A model generated the notes under the pieces. That model was given only the letters and a program-made list of their open reading frames with translations, was not told where the DNA came from and did no database searches. The position numbers and the translations under genes are program-made. Positions 42,041-50,975 of a stretch of DNA of 64,000 bases are shown here, piece after piece (position 1 is the stretch's first letter; every line of letters begins with the position of its first letter). This DNA is from Flavobacteriales bacterium (GTDB lineage Bacteria > Bacteroidota > Bacteroidia > UBA10329), in contig JACJZP010000005.1 of the NCBI GenBank assembly GCA_020635535.1, forward strand, positions 117,462 through 181,461, given 5' to 3'.

Positions 42041-42075
42041 AAAAATAGAAAGGCGGAACTGATGTTCCGCCTTTC
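42041..42075 (-). terminator. Terminator of the 1493-residue protein gene
   Basis: Perfect 12-base stem (GAAAGGCGGAAC / GTTCCGCCTTTC) with loop TGAT, followed on the minus strand by TATTTTT, 26 bases after the stop codon. Confidence 0.85.
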
Positions 42076-42100
42076 TTAGCTCATTGATAAGATATGCATC

Positions 42101-45100
42101 TTACTGGATGACCAACTTTTTGACGAGCGAGTCAGTGCCATTGGTCAGTTGTAGCAGGTAAACCCCGTTTGCCAGACCTTTTAGGTCGATGTTCTTTCGC
42201 AATCGGCTGTTCACTTCACCTAACCTTTCAGAATAGACCATTCTGCCGTTCAGATCAAGCACTGTCAGTCCAAGTTCTGCTGTTGAACCTTCAATGTTCA
42301 GCACAATTATTCCGTTACTTGGGTTTGGATAAACCTCGATTTCCAAGTTCCCTAATTCTTCTATGCCTGCGCAAGCATCTACCGTTAGCGTAAATGAGTT
42401 GCTTACACCGGTGCATCCGTCTTGATCAACAGTCACATAAATTTCGTGCTGTCCTAAACCAAGTACATTTCCGTAAAGCTGAGCAGTTTGTGAGTTGTGC
42501 CCAGTGCTCCATAGATACGAATCATATTCATCGGTGCTAACATCAAGAATATGTGTCAGACAGATGCTTGTATCCGAGTAGGCAATTACAGGACTTGGAC
42601 TATTATCTGTAAATGTCATTGACCAGCTGATCAGTTCACCTTGATCACCTCCCGTGTCATCAATAATAAACAGTGACCAAGCTCCATTCGGATCCTGACC
42701 GTTGTATAGGCTGGCAAATCCGAGCGAGTCTTCTGTATGGTAATACCCTGGCAATATGTCAAGTGTCTGTAAAGTAATGTCGTTTGTAGAGGTGTCTGTA
42801 AATACCACATTTGACATGTTATCAGCAGAGCCTCCATTGTCGGTAGAGAGTTCCAGAGTATCGCCTGCTGGAGATATCAGATAAATGTCAAGATCGGCCA
42901 GCCATGTGTGCGAAATTGAATCAATGACAACACTCTCAATTTCCAAACATCCATCCAACGACTGAGGAAGACCACAGAAGAATATCTGAGAGGTGGTTCC
43001 TTCCAAAATGGTTGAGCTTATAGGCAATCCTGGCATTTCGGTCTGACTCAAAGGAGTGCCTGTTCCAAAATTCTCTACAAGATTATTGTACAAAGTGTCA
43101 TTGCTAACATTTTCATCTCCTGCCAAGGCCGTAAACACATCAATATAATGTACTCCTGCAGTTGAAAGATCTGCCATTTCCGTAGTGAACGTATAAGTGG
43201 CAGAATCGCCATGCGCAACTGAGCCCGTGTACGTTTCGGTTTGGGCCGTATTACCATCAACCATGAAACCAAGGTTGAAGCCTGATACGGTTTGAAGTCC
43301 CTTGTTCCAAAAGGTTACCGTTACAGTTTCCTGATCCAGAGAGCAGCCATCCAAGGGAGCTTCCATGCTTACGATAACCAGATCGAGCTGTGGTTGAGGA
43401 CGGATATTGATGTCATCCACCGCAAAACCTTCATAATCGCTGAAACTATTGTCTGCATTGAATACAAAACGTACCTGAACGCTTGATTCTCCGGCTACAC
43501 CGTCAAGTAGTCGCTCGGCTACGAGCCAGCCATCGGTCTGTCCATCCCACCAATCGAGGTCGAAGTTCACCCCATGCTCATCGGCATTGTTGTACCAGTT
43601 GGTGCCTTCTCCAACCTGACCAACAGTGGTCCAAGTGGTTCCGCCATCGGTGGTCACTTCAAGCCACATGCCATCAAATCCTTGTTCTGATTGTCCGATG
43701 AACGCAAAACTGATGATCGGGTCATCACTCATGTTTGAGAAATCCAAACATGGAGACACCAGATATGAGAGCTGATCGTCATTGTAGTAAAGGCTGTCAA
43801 GATTGGTTGCCCAAGCGTTGACTCCGCTGTAGGCAGTGTCGATCAGGATTCCTTCAGGATCGCCCAATTGCCACATTCCGTTCGTACCCATCGATGTCCA
43901 TCCACCGGCACCGTTCTCAAAATTCTCGTTGTAAGGGAAGTTTGCTACGATGGGAACATTGGTCACCATCACGTTCAAGGTGTCGTTGGATGTGTCACCA
44001 TCGCCAACCGTAGTTACCCATACCGTGAGGTCGTAATCTCCCGGAACACTCATGTCGATGGTTGTTGAGAAGGTAAGGGTGGTGTCTCCGCCAAGGGCCA
44101 ATGGGCCATCGAAGATCTCCATCATCGGTGTTCCATTGTTCACCATGTAGGATACCATGATTGAATCCATTGTAATGTAGCCGAGATTGGCAACCTCAAC
44201 AGTGATGGATTCAGCGGCTGAAAGACCACAGCCAGTGGTTGGAGAGGTCACAGCAGTGAGTGCACCATTGATGGCAGGTTGCTCCTCAATTCTAATGTTG
44301 TCAAACCCAAATCCTTCCTGTTCATTGAAGAAACCGTCTTCCGTGAAATTGACCCTGATCTTCACACTGGAGTAACCTGCAGTACCATCAAGCAGATGCG
44401 ATGCTTCGAACCAGATTCCGGTCTGAGTAAGTTCTCCATCCCAACCTGTTGGGAACAGCGTATTGAAGGGGGCTTCGTCATTGTACCAGTTTGTTCCTTC
44501 GCCAGCTGCACCTAAGACAGTCCAAGTGGCACCGCCATCAACAGAGGTTTCTATCCAGGCACCATCCCAACCTTCTTCTGAACTAACAATACCGGCCAAG
44601 GTCAGTTCCGGGTCAATTTGTAATGAAGAAAAGTCAAAACAAGGAGACTCTACATAAGACTGTTCCAACAGATTGTAGAATCCATCTAAATTGGTTACCC
44701 AGGCATTGATGCCAGAACTGGCCGTGTCGATGAATGCTCCTGCAGGTTCTCCCAATTCCCAAGAACTGTTTGTGCCTCCAGTTATCCATCCGCCTTGTCC
44801 GTTCTCGAAATCCTCCATGTAAGGGAGTGAGGTGATAATAGGAGAGTTGGTAACCGACACGAAAAGTGAGTCATTCAGCGCATCGCCATCGCCAACAATT
44901 GCGGTCCATGCTCCAAAATTGTAAGTGGCCGCAACAGAAAGGTCAATCGGAGTGGTAAAAGTGAAGGTGTCTGTAGTTGCAGAGAAGAGGGTGTCTGTTA
45001 CCATTTCTGTTATAATGCCGCTTCCAGCGTTGTACTCCACGTTGAAATCAACAAGGTCGGCATCTCCGAAGTTCTGTAACACAACTGTCACTGTCTCGTT

Positions 45101-46582
45101 TGCAGTAAGACCGCAGCCATTTACTGGCGAAAGAATTTCAACCACACCTGCGTTGATGGATGGTTGCTCGAATATTTGAACATCATCGAAGGCGAAACCT
45201 TCATCAATTCCTGAAACATCTGAATGGAAGAAAACACGGATCTTCACAGATGATTCTCCAGCAGCTCCCGTTAGAAGGTGGGTAGCTGTAATCCACTCAT
45301 CAGCTCCGCCCAAAGGAGCATCCCACCAATCCAGGTCAAAGTTTGCACCATGCTCATCTGCGTTATTGTACCAATTGGTTCCCTCTCCTACACTTCCTAC
45401 GGTTGTCCACGTAGTTCCTGCATCTGTTGATATCTCTATCCAAGTACCATCCCAACCAATTTCAGCGCTGGTAATGAACTCGAATCGGAACACTGGATCT
45501 ACAGAAAGAGCGGAGAAATCCATACATGGAGACTCCACATATTGGTCTGTACCGTTCTGGTATGGGCCGTCAAGATTGGTTACCCAAGCATTGATTCCGG
45601 AATGAGCCGTATCGATAAAAGCTGTTTCTGGATCACCGAGCTCCCAATCAACCAGGTTTCCACCTGCTGCCCATCCTCCAGCGCCATTTTCAAAATCCTC
45701 AAAATAAGGAAGGGTTGCTATGACGGGAATGTTGTTGACTGAGAATTCAATTGTGTCGTTGGCAGCATCCAGGTCGTTGGCCAGATCGGTCCAAATGGTC
45801 AGGTCGTGCATGCCCAGAACTGAAAGATCTGCAAGAGAGGTGAATGTCAAGGTATCGGTTTCTCCTGCAGCAATTGACACATTGAAGGTTTGAGATACAG
45901 CCTGATTCGCATCCAGAATATACGAAGCATCAATGGTGGAGATGGCGTTCAGACCATTGTTGAAAACCACTATGGAAACCTCCTGATCGCCAAGACCGCA
46001 ACCTGTAGTTGGAGAGATTGCTGCAACCACTTCAGCATCGTCTGCAGGAGGAAGGAACACATTAACCGCATCCAATCCTATGGCATAGCCATAATCTATC
46101 CAGCCGCTGAAACGCAACTTAGAGGTGGCGGTCAAAGTTGCATAATCATCAAGACTGAACTCAAATTCCTGAAAAGTAGCTAGGTCAGCACCTATACTGT
46201 CAATAAGAATCCAACTTGCACCATCGTCTCCAGAGTAGTAAACGGAAAGCGTGTTCTGATCGCCAATCCAGTTGGGTTGGGCCAACGCAAACCCCAGCTT
46301 GTAACCACCAGCAGAAAGGTCAAGAGATGGAGTGGTAAGTGTGGTAATGTAACCCGTGTAGCCAGGGTAGTAGAAATGGGCTGCCGAGTCGCCTTCGAAT
46401 GCGGCCGGAGCACCACCAAGATTGATGCCTGTGGCTGAGGTTACCCAATTGTGTGTTCCTACTACATATTCTTGGGTCATCTGGTTAAGAAGACCTCCTT
46501 CGAAATCTTCGAAAAATACACTTTGCGCGTTCGCGCTCATTGTGGCAATGACTGCCACCATCATCATGTAGATTCGCTTCAT
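42101..46582 (-). CDS. Giant T9SS cargo with repeated jelly-roll and CARDB-like domains
   Basis: This 1493-residue secreted protein has a signal peptide (MVAVIATMSANAQ). It contains four MAM-like/choice-of-anchor J domains, starting near residues 20, 293, 585 and 890, three of them very similar (NFPYNENFENGAGGW, then ELGDPE..FIDTA.SGINAW, then WIEISTDGG). They alternate with CARDB-like segments (TTGCGLS..E.V.V...N.G). A proprotein-convertase P-like domain (about 1180-1330: LADLDIYLISPAGDTLELS, PNGAWSLFIIDDTGGD) follows, and a type A sorting domain ends it (EVYPNPSNGIIVLNIEGS, LANGVYLLQLTNG). No catalytic domain is visible, so an adhesin or scaffold is most likely. Confidence 0.85.
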   Translation of the reverse strand: MKRIYMMMVAVIATMSANAQSVFFEDFEGGLLNQMTQEYVVGTHNWVTSATGINLGGAPAAFEGDSAAHFYYPGYTGYITTLTTPSLDLSAGGYKLGFALAQPNWIGDQNTLSVYYSGDDGASWILIDSIGADLATFQEFEFSLDDYATLTATSKLRFSGWIDYGYAIGLDAVNVFLPPADDAEVVAAISPTTGCGLGDQEVSIVVFNNGLNAISTIDASYILDANQAVSQTFNVSIAAGETDTLTFTSLADLSVLGMHDLTIWTDLANDLDAANDTIEFSVNNIPVIATLPYFEDFENGAGGWAAGGNLVDWELGDPETAFIDTAHSGINAWVTNLDGPYQNGTDQYVESPCMDFSALSVDPVFRFEFITSAEIGWDGTWIEISTDAGTTWTTVGSVGEGTNWYNNADEHGANFDLDWWDAPLGGADEWITATHLLTGAAGESSVKIRVFFHSDVSGIDEGFAFDDVQIFEQPSINAGVVEILSPVNGCGLTANETVTVVLQNFGDADLVDFNVEYNAGSGIITEMVTDTLFSATTDTFTFTTPIDLSVAATYNFGAWTAIVGDGDALNDSLFVSVTNSPIITSLPYMEDFENGQGGWITGGTNSSWELGEPAGAFIDTASSGINAWVTNLDGFYNLLEQSYVESPCFDFSSLQIDPELTLAGIVSSEEGWDGAWIETSVDGGATWTVLGAAGEGTNWYNDEAPFNTLFPTGWDGELTQTGIWFEASHLLDGTAGYSSVKIRVNFTEDGFFNEQEGFGFDNIRIEEQPAINGALTAVTSPTTGCGLSAAESITVEVANLGYITMDSIMVSYMVNNGTPMMEIFDGPLALGGDTTLTFSTTIDMSVPGDYDLTVWVTTVGDGDTSNDTLNVMVTNVPIVANFPYNENFENGAGGWTSMGTNGMWQLGDPEGILIDTAYSGVNAWATNLDSLYYNDDQLSYLVSPCLDFSNMSDDPIISFAFIGQSEQGFDGMWLEVTTDGGTTWTTVGQVGEGTNWYNNADEHGVNFDLDWWDGQTDGWLVAERLLDGVAGESSVQVRFVFNADNSFSDYEGFAVDDINIRPQPQLDLVIVSMEAPLDGCSLDQETVTVTFWNKGLQTVSGFNLGFMVDGNTAQTETYTGSVAHGDSATYTFTTEMADLSTAGVHYIDVFTALAGDENVSNDTLYNNLVENFGTGTPLSQTEMPGLPISSTILEGTTSQIFFCGLPQSLDGCLEIESVVIDSISHTWLADLDIYLISPAGDTLELSTDNGGSADNMSNVVFTDTSTNDITLQTLDILPGYYHTEDSLGFASLYNGQDPNGAWSLFIIDDTGGDQGELISWSMTFTDNSPSPVIAYSDTSICLTHILDVSTDEYDSYLWSTGHNSQTAQLYGNVLGLGQHEIYVTVDQDGCTGVSNSFTLTVDACAGIEELGNLEIEVYPNPSNGIIVLNIEGSTAELGLTVLDLNGRMVYSERLGEVNSRLRKNIDLKGLANGVYLLQLTNGTDSLVKKLVIQ

Positions 46583-46604
46583 TTGTTCAGTTTGTTTAAG
46601 TAGG

Positions 46605-46612
46605 CAAAATTA
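46605..46612 (-). promoter_or_regulatory. Candidate -7 element (TAATTTTG) for giant cargo gene
   Basis: Read on the minus strand, TAATTTTG ends 22 bases before the ATG at 46582, the same distance as in the dnaN, parA and dapB elements. No clear -33 TTG. Confidence 0.4.
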
Positions 46613-46686
46613 AACACGGAACCTGCGTGATTCACGTAGAATTAATATTAAACTAACAGTTTGGTCACGCGGAAGACGCAATTGAC

Positions 46687-47544
46687 CTACTGTTCTTCTG
46701 ACTTGTTTTTCTTGGTTTTTCGATTTCTTTTCTTCTTCTCTTTTTTTACGATGTTCTGCGAAGTGAAAAAGTATCGGATGTCGAAAGTCAAATAGCTGCC
46801 ATTCAGGTAGATCTGTTGAACCTGTTCAGAGGCAGGGGTTGGATTATTCTCATCCGTGTATTCGAAACGGCTTCTGTAAATGTTGGCAAACGGTACGTGG
46901 TAGGTGCCGCCCAGGTAGAAGTATCCGGCCTTTTCAGTTCTGTATTCCATTCCGAGATTCAGGATGCCACCACCATGAATGAAACCATCGTTCCCGGGCT
47001 TGCCATCAAATCCGAGTCGAGTGGAGTAGTGTCTGAAATACTGTCCGTTTGTGTTCGATTCCTCGTTGGTTGTAAAAATATCGGAAGGAAAGAAAGTGAG
47101 TTGCAGGCCTCCAGCAGCATTCATGTAGAATTTCTCGGCAAGCTGAACGAAGAAGAGCAGTTTTATGGGGTGTTCGTAGCCAATAATGGTGAAGTCCGTT
47201 TTACTATTGAATGCCGGGCTGGCCGGGTTGACTCCAAAAGGAGCCACTGAATCTCGTTTGATGCTAAGATTGTAACTGCGCTGTATATAATTGATTCCGG
47301 TTTCGAGGGCAAACCGTTTGTGGAAACCGTATCGAACCGTCATTCCCGCAGAGAAACCGAATTTGGGGGCAAGATTCACGCTGAACGAATTATTACTTAC
47401 CGAATGTTCTCCGGTATTGAGAAACGCAGCTGGAAAAATGGGGCGGAATTCAGCACCTGCGGTAATTGTCTGCGGAAATTTCTCATCCTGGCCGAATGAA
47501 GTCAGGTAACTGAGCAGGAGAACTACAATGGTGAACAGACGCAT
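46687..47544 (-). CDS. Outer-membrane beta-barrel protein
   Basis: This is a 285-residue protein from the ATG at 47544, whose signal peptide is RLFTIVVLLLSYLTSFGQ. Start codons further upstream overlap the preceding gene. Many alternating strands (FAEFRPI-type, FGFSAGMTVRYGFHKRFALETGINYIQRSYNLS, KAGYFYLGGTYHVPFANIY) indicate a small barrel resembling PorT/OmpA-like proteins. A basic tail (KKEKKKRNRKTKKNKSEEQ) ends it. The function is unknown. It lies 16 bases after the rRNA methyltransferase gene, in the same direction. Confidence 0.65.
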   Translation of the reverse strand: MRLFTIVVLLLSYLTSFGQDEKFPQTITAGAEFRPIFPAAFLNTGEHSVSNNSFSVNLAPKFGFSAGMTVRYGFHKRFALETGINYIQRSYNLSIKRDSVAPFGVNPASPAFNSKTDFTIIGYEHPIKLLFFVQLAEKFYMNAAGGLQLTFFPSDIFTTNEESNTNGQYFRHYSTRLGFDGKPGNDGFIHGGGILNLGMEYRTEKAGYFYLGGTYHVPFANIYRSRFEYTDENNPTPASEQVQQIYLNGSYLTFDIRYFFTSQNIVKKEKKKRNRKTKKNKSEEQ

Positions 47545-47560
47545 GCACAAATGTACCATG

Positions 47561-48934
47561 CTAGTTGAAGAATGAATGGATACTGAAAATCTCACCTTTC
47601 CGTTGTCGATGATCAAGTCTTAAACGCCATTCTTTCCGAAAATTGTTGTTAAGTCTATTACCAATTGATTTTGCGAAGCCAAGTGCCACATGGTCAAAGG
47701 TCATCAGTTTCCAACCGGGGGTTTCCGACCGTCTGAGCTCCGTTCTTGAAAGGAAATCAAGTGCTTCATCGTGATCCAGTTCAATCTGTGCGATGCGCTC
47801 ACTGATGAGGACGGAATTTGCCAGCGCCTGATCCGGACGGAAATCCTTGCCTTTCCATTCTCCAACAGTTGTTCCAATGCTTATGGGTCTCAGTTTTTCC
47901 AATTGGTTCAAAAAGTTCGTCCAACCAGCAGGAAGCACACGAATGGAGTCTCCCATTTTCTGCGGTGTTACGTTTTCGTTCAATTGCAAAAGGTCGGGGG
48001 GGAGGTCGATCTTGTTTCGTTTACTGGAGTTCTGTTGAAAGGTATCGGTAATCCGTTCTCCGTTTTTCTTGAAAATGCTTATGAAAAAGCCTTCGCTGTT
48101 TACCCGATTAGGAAGAAAACGGTAACAGAAATAATTGCCTTCCTCGGTTTCCAGAATTCGGTCGTCATTCAATTGTAACCGCAAGCATTCAGCATCGAAC
48201 TGTTCGGACAGCCATTTGAGGTTTTCCTCATTCTCCAATTTGTTAAAGGTGCAGGTAGAATAGATAAGCCATCCACCCGGTTTCAGCGCAGGCCAAATGT
48301 CTGCCAGAATTCTGCGCTGTCTTAAACTACAGAGTTGCACGTTCTCTTCAGACCAATGGTTGATTGCTTCGTTATCGCGTCTGAAAAGACCTTCGCCAGA
48401 ACATGGCGCGTCCACTACAACTAAATCAAAATGAATGCCCGAATTTCCAATGACTGATGGGTCTCTCGATATGACGGCTTGGTTAGGATAACCCCATTTG
48501 GTGAGATTCTCTGAAAGTATGTTGGCTCTGGCTCTGATCACTTCATTGCTTACCAACAAGGATTCATCAGAAATAAGTGAAAGCAAGTGAGTTGATTTGC
48601 CTCCCGGAGCGGCACAGAGATCCAGCACAGCTAACGGCTCATTCAGTGGAATATGTTGTTTCAAAACCTCTTCCAAGAACATTGAACTCGCCTCCTGAAC
48701 ATAATAAGCCCCAGCATGAAATAGCGGATCCAATGCAAAATTGGGCCGATGAGGAAGAAAATATCCGCTATCACACCAACTCACATGTTCCAAGTTCAAT
48801 TCACCGTGGAGTTTTTTTCGATTTACCCGCACGCTGGTGCCTACTGGCTGCTGAAATGATTCTTCAATAGCGCCTGAACTATCTCCGGTCAGGTCAGAAA
48901 GTACACTGAGAACGGATTCAGGAATCTGGTGCAT
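47561..48934 (-). CDS. NOL1/NOP2/Sun (RsmF-like) rRNA m5C methyltransferase
   Basis: This is a 457-residue SAM-dependent RNA cytosine-C5 methyltransferase. I start at the ATG at 48934 (MHQIPESVLSVL), with further possible starts at 48952 and a TTG at 48982. SAM motif I is VLDLCAAPGGKSTHLLSL, the catalytic cysteines are in VVDAPCSGEGLFRRD and YSTCTFN. The N-terminal VGTSVRVNRKKL and C-terminal substrate-binding part resemble RsmF, which acts on 16S rRNA. The exact target residue cannot be assigned. Confidence 0.88.
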   Translation of the reverse strand: MHQIPESVLSVLSDLTGDSSGAIEESFQQPVGTSVRVNRKKLHGELNLEHVSWCDSGYFLPHRPNFALDPLFHAGAYYVQEASSMFLEEVLKQHIPLNEPLAVLDLCAAPGGKSTHLLSLISDESLLVSNEVIRARANILSENLTKWGYPNQAVISRDPSVIGNSGIHFDLVVVDAPCSGEGLFRRDNEAINHWSEENVQLCSLRQRRILADIWPALKPGGWLIYSTCTFNKLENEENLKWLSEQFDAECLRLQLNDDRILETEEGNYFCYRFLPNRVNSEGFFISIFKKNGERITDTFQQNSSKRNKIDLPPDLLQLNENVTPQKMGDSIRVLPAGWTNFLNQLEKLRPISIGTTVGEWKGKDFRPDQALANSVLISERIAQIELDHDEALDFLSRTELRRSETPGWKLMTFDHVALGFAKSIGNRLNNNFRKEWRLRLDHRQRKGEIFSIHSFFN

Positions 48935-48987
48935 GTGATGGCTGTCACGCATTCGTTTGGCCGAAAGTACGTAATTCGCCAAGTGAG

Positions 48988-49155
48988 ATGATCAGCAAAA
49001 CTTGGCTCATATTCGGTACGGTTGTTCTGCTGTTTGCATGGATTTCAGCAAGCTATCATAAGAGGCAGGGTTATTTCTTCTGGCGCACTTTCTTTCTGGC
49101 CATAATGGGATTTTCCGGGCTTGGCCTGCTGTTCTACAAGTTGTTTCTGATGTAA
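48988..49155 (+). CDS. Small two-helix membrane protein, 55 residues
   Basis: This 55-residue ORF is below the usual gene-finding limit. It starts at ATG 48988 and ends at a TAA at 49153-49155. It has two hydrophobic segments (WLIFGTVVLLFAWISA and FFLAIMGFSGLGLLFYKLFL) separated by a basic, aromatic linker (SYHKRQGYFFW). The first is preceded by ISKT. It is divergent to the methyltransferase and 69 bases before the arylsulfotransferase-like gene. The pattern suggests a real small membrane protein, but no family is recognised. Confidence 0.5.
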   Translation: MISKTWLIFGTVVLLFAWISASYHKRQGYFFWRTFFLAIMGFSGLGLLFYKLFLM

Positions 49156-49224
49156 TATTTGGTGTTTCGATGCATTAAGATGCAGATAGTTACATTAGCG
49201 CATTGCTAACACTAAACTATTTCA

Positions 49225-50901
49225 ATGAAGAATCTCTTACTTACGTGTCTCTTTTTTTTCAACTTGGCCATTTCCGTGGCTCAACAAACCACTGGACTTT
49301 TTCAATATGATTGGCAAACCGAAGAAGGATATGTTGTTTGGGGTCCGATATTTTCGCACAACCAGTACATCATGAACAATTGTGGGGAAATTGTTCACAC
49401 TTGGGAAGGAGATGGCGTAAGCATTGGAAATGCATTCTACGTGAAAGAGGATGGTACAATGATCCGTTGCGCCAAAGCCGATTCGGCTCAGAACCATGTT
49501 ATTCAGGCCGGTGGTGGCGGAGAGCGTATTCAGGAGGTGCAATGGGACGGTACAGTTACTTGGGATTACATTCATTACACCGAAACCGAGAGATTACATC
49601 ATGATATAGAGATTCTCCCAAATGGAAACGTGCTTGCCATTGTGTGGGAGCTGAAAGATCAAGCAGCAAGTGTTCAAGCTGGTAGAGACCCAGCCAACCT
49701 GACCTACAATCTGTTATTGAATGAAAAGATCATTGAGGTTCAACCCACCGGGCCTACTACTGGAAACATTGTTTGGGAATGGAGCCTGTGGGATCACTTG
49801 ATACAGGAATTCGACCAAACAAAGGATAACTATGGAGTTGTAGCCGATCATCCTGAGTTATTGGATATAAACTGGCTCAATCTGAATGAAGATGAGCCTG
49901 GAGGCGGAGATTTCATTCACTTGAATGCGGTGGATTACAATGCCGATCTGGATCAGATCCTTTTGAGCTCTCAGGTTCTGAGTGAAATTTGGATCATCGA
50001 TCATAGCACAACCACCCAAGAAGCAGCTGAACATACTGGAGGTACTTATGGCAAAGGAGGCGATTTCTTGTATCGATGGGGTAATCCGCAGGTATATGAC
50101 CGTGGTACCGAACAGGATCAGAAACTATGGAGACAACATGACGCCAACTGGATTCCGAACGGCTATTTGGATGAAGGAGCAATTATGATCTACAACAATG
50201 GTTTGGATAGGCCGGTTTCCATGTCGGAGATCGATGTGATCATGCCACCCCAGAGCACTCCTGGAATATACGATCTTGGTGTTGGAGAAGCCTTTGGTCC
50301 GGAAACTACCGTATGGAACTACCATGCACCAGATTCGGTAAGTTTCTACTCGCATTTCATTTCGGGTGCAAGAAGATTGCCATCTGGAAATACAATGATC
50401 TGTGAGGGAGAATCGGGTCATATTTTTGAAGTGACCTATGATGGTGAAGTTGTTTGGAGCTACGTTAACCCTGTTACAAATACAGGTACGCTCAGTTCAA
50501 CGGACCCTGTTCCATTGACAGCAGGTGGGGCTTTCCATGCCAATCTTGTGTTCAGAGCGGAGAAATATCCTGTAAACTTTCCCGGATTTGAAGGAAGGGA
50601 TCTGAGTAGCGGGGTGCAACTTGAAAGCAACCCTATCATTTCCAGTTGCGTGGTAGGGTTTGATGACTTTCTTACAGATAAGATTCGAATTTATCCTAAT
50701 CCTGCGGTGGATAGGGTTACGCTTGAAGGACTTGAAAATGCAACTGTTACCATTTACGACATGGAAGGAAGGTTGATCAAAACGCTCAATTGCAGGTCGT
50801 CAAAACAGATGGTAGATTTGAGTACAGAGGCTTCTGGGCTATATGCCATCAGTATAGCTATTGATGGCCAAACGGTTACCAAGAAGTTGATGGTACGCTG
50901 A
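49225..50901 (+). CDS. Arylsulfotransferase-like protein with T9SS sorting domain
   Basis: This is a 558-residue secreted protein (signal peptide LLTCLFFFNLAISVAQ). The body resembles the ASST (arylsulfate sulfotransferase) beta-propeller family: IVHTWEGDG, LHHDIEILPNGNVLAIVWE, HLNAVDYNADLDQILLSS, and GNTMICEGESGHIFEVT. The His-His pair in LHHD may include the residue that carries the sulfo group in ASST. The C-terminal IYPNPAVDRVTLEGLENATVTIYDMEGRLIK is a type A sorting domain. Surface or secreted; donor and acceptor unknown. The enzymatic role is inferred, not proven. Confidence 0.75.
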   Translation: MKNLLLTCLFFFNLAISVAQQTTGLFQYDWQTEEGYVVWGPIFSHNQYIMNNCGEIVHTWEGDGVSIGNAFYVKEDGTMIRCAKADSAQNHVIQAGGGGERIQEVQWDGTVTWDYIHYTETERLHHDIEILPNGNVLAIVWELKDQAASVQAGRDPANLTYNLLLNEKIIEVQPTGPTTGNIVWEWSLWDHLIQEFDQTKDNYGVVADHPELLDINWLNLNEDEPGGGDFIHLNAVDYNADLDQILLSSQVLSEIWIIDHSTTTQEAAEHTGGTYGKGGDFLYRWGNPQVYDRGTEQDQKLWRQHDANWIPNGYLDEGAIMIYNNGLDRPVSMSEIDVIMPPQSTPGIYDLGVGEAFGPETTVWNYHAPDSVSFYSHFISGARRLPSGNTMICEGESGHIFEVTYDGEVVWSYVNPVTNTGTLSSTDPVPLTAGGAFHANLVFRAEKYPVNFPGFEGRDLSSGVQLESNPIISSCVVGFDDFLTDKIRIYPNPAVDRVTLEGLENATVTIYDMEGRLIKTLNCRSSKQMVDLSTEASGLYAISIAIDGQTVTKKLMVR

Positions 50902-50921
50902 TTCCGTTCGTATTTCGACAT

Positions 50922-50959
50922 AAAAAAAGGCCAACCACAACTTTGCGGTTGGCCTTTTT
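50922..50959. terminator. Bidirectional terminator
   Basis: Thirteen-base stem AAAAAGGCCAACC / GGTTGGCCTTTTT with a ten-base loop, between two convergent genes. The A and T flanks serve both strands. Confidence 0.92.
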
Positions 50960-50975
50960 CAATGTCTTTAAGGTT

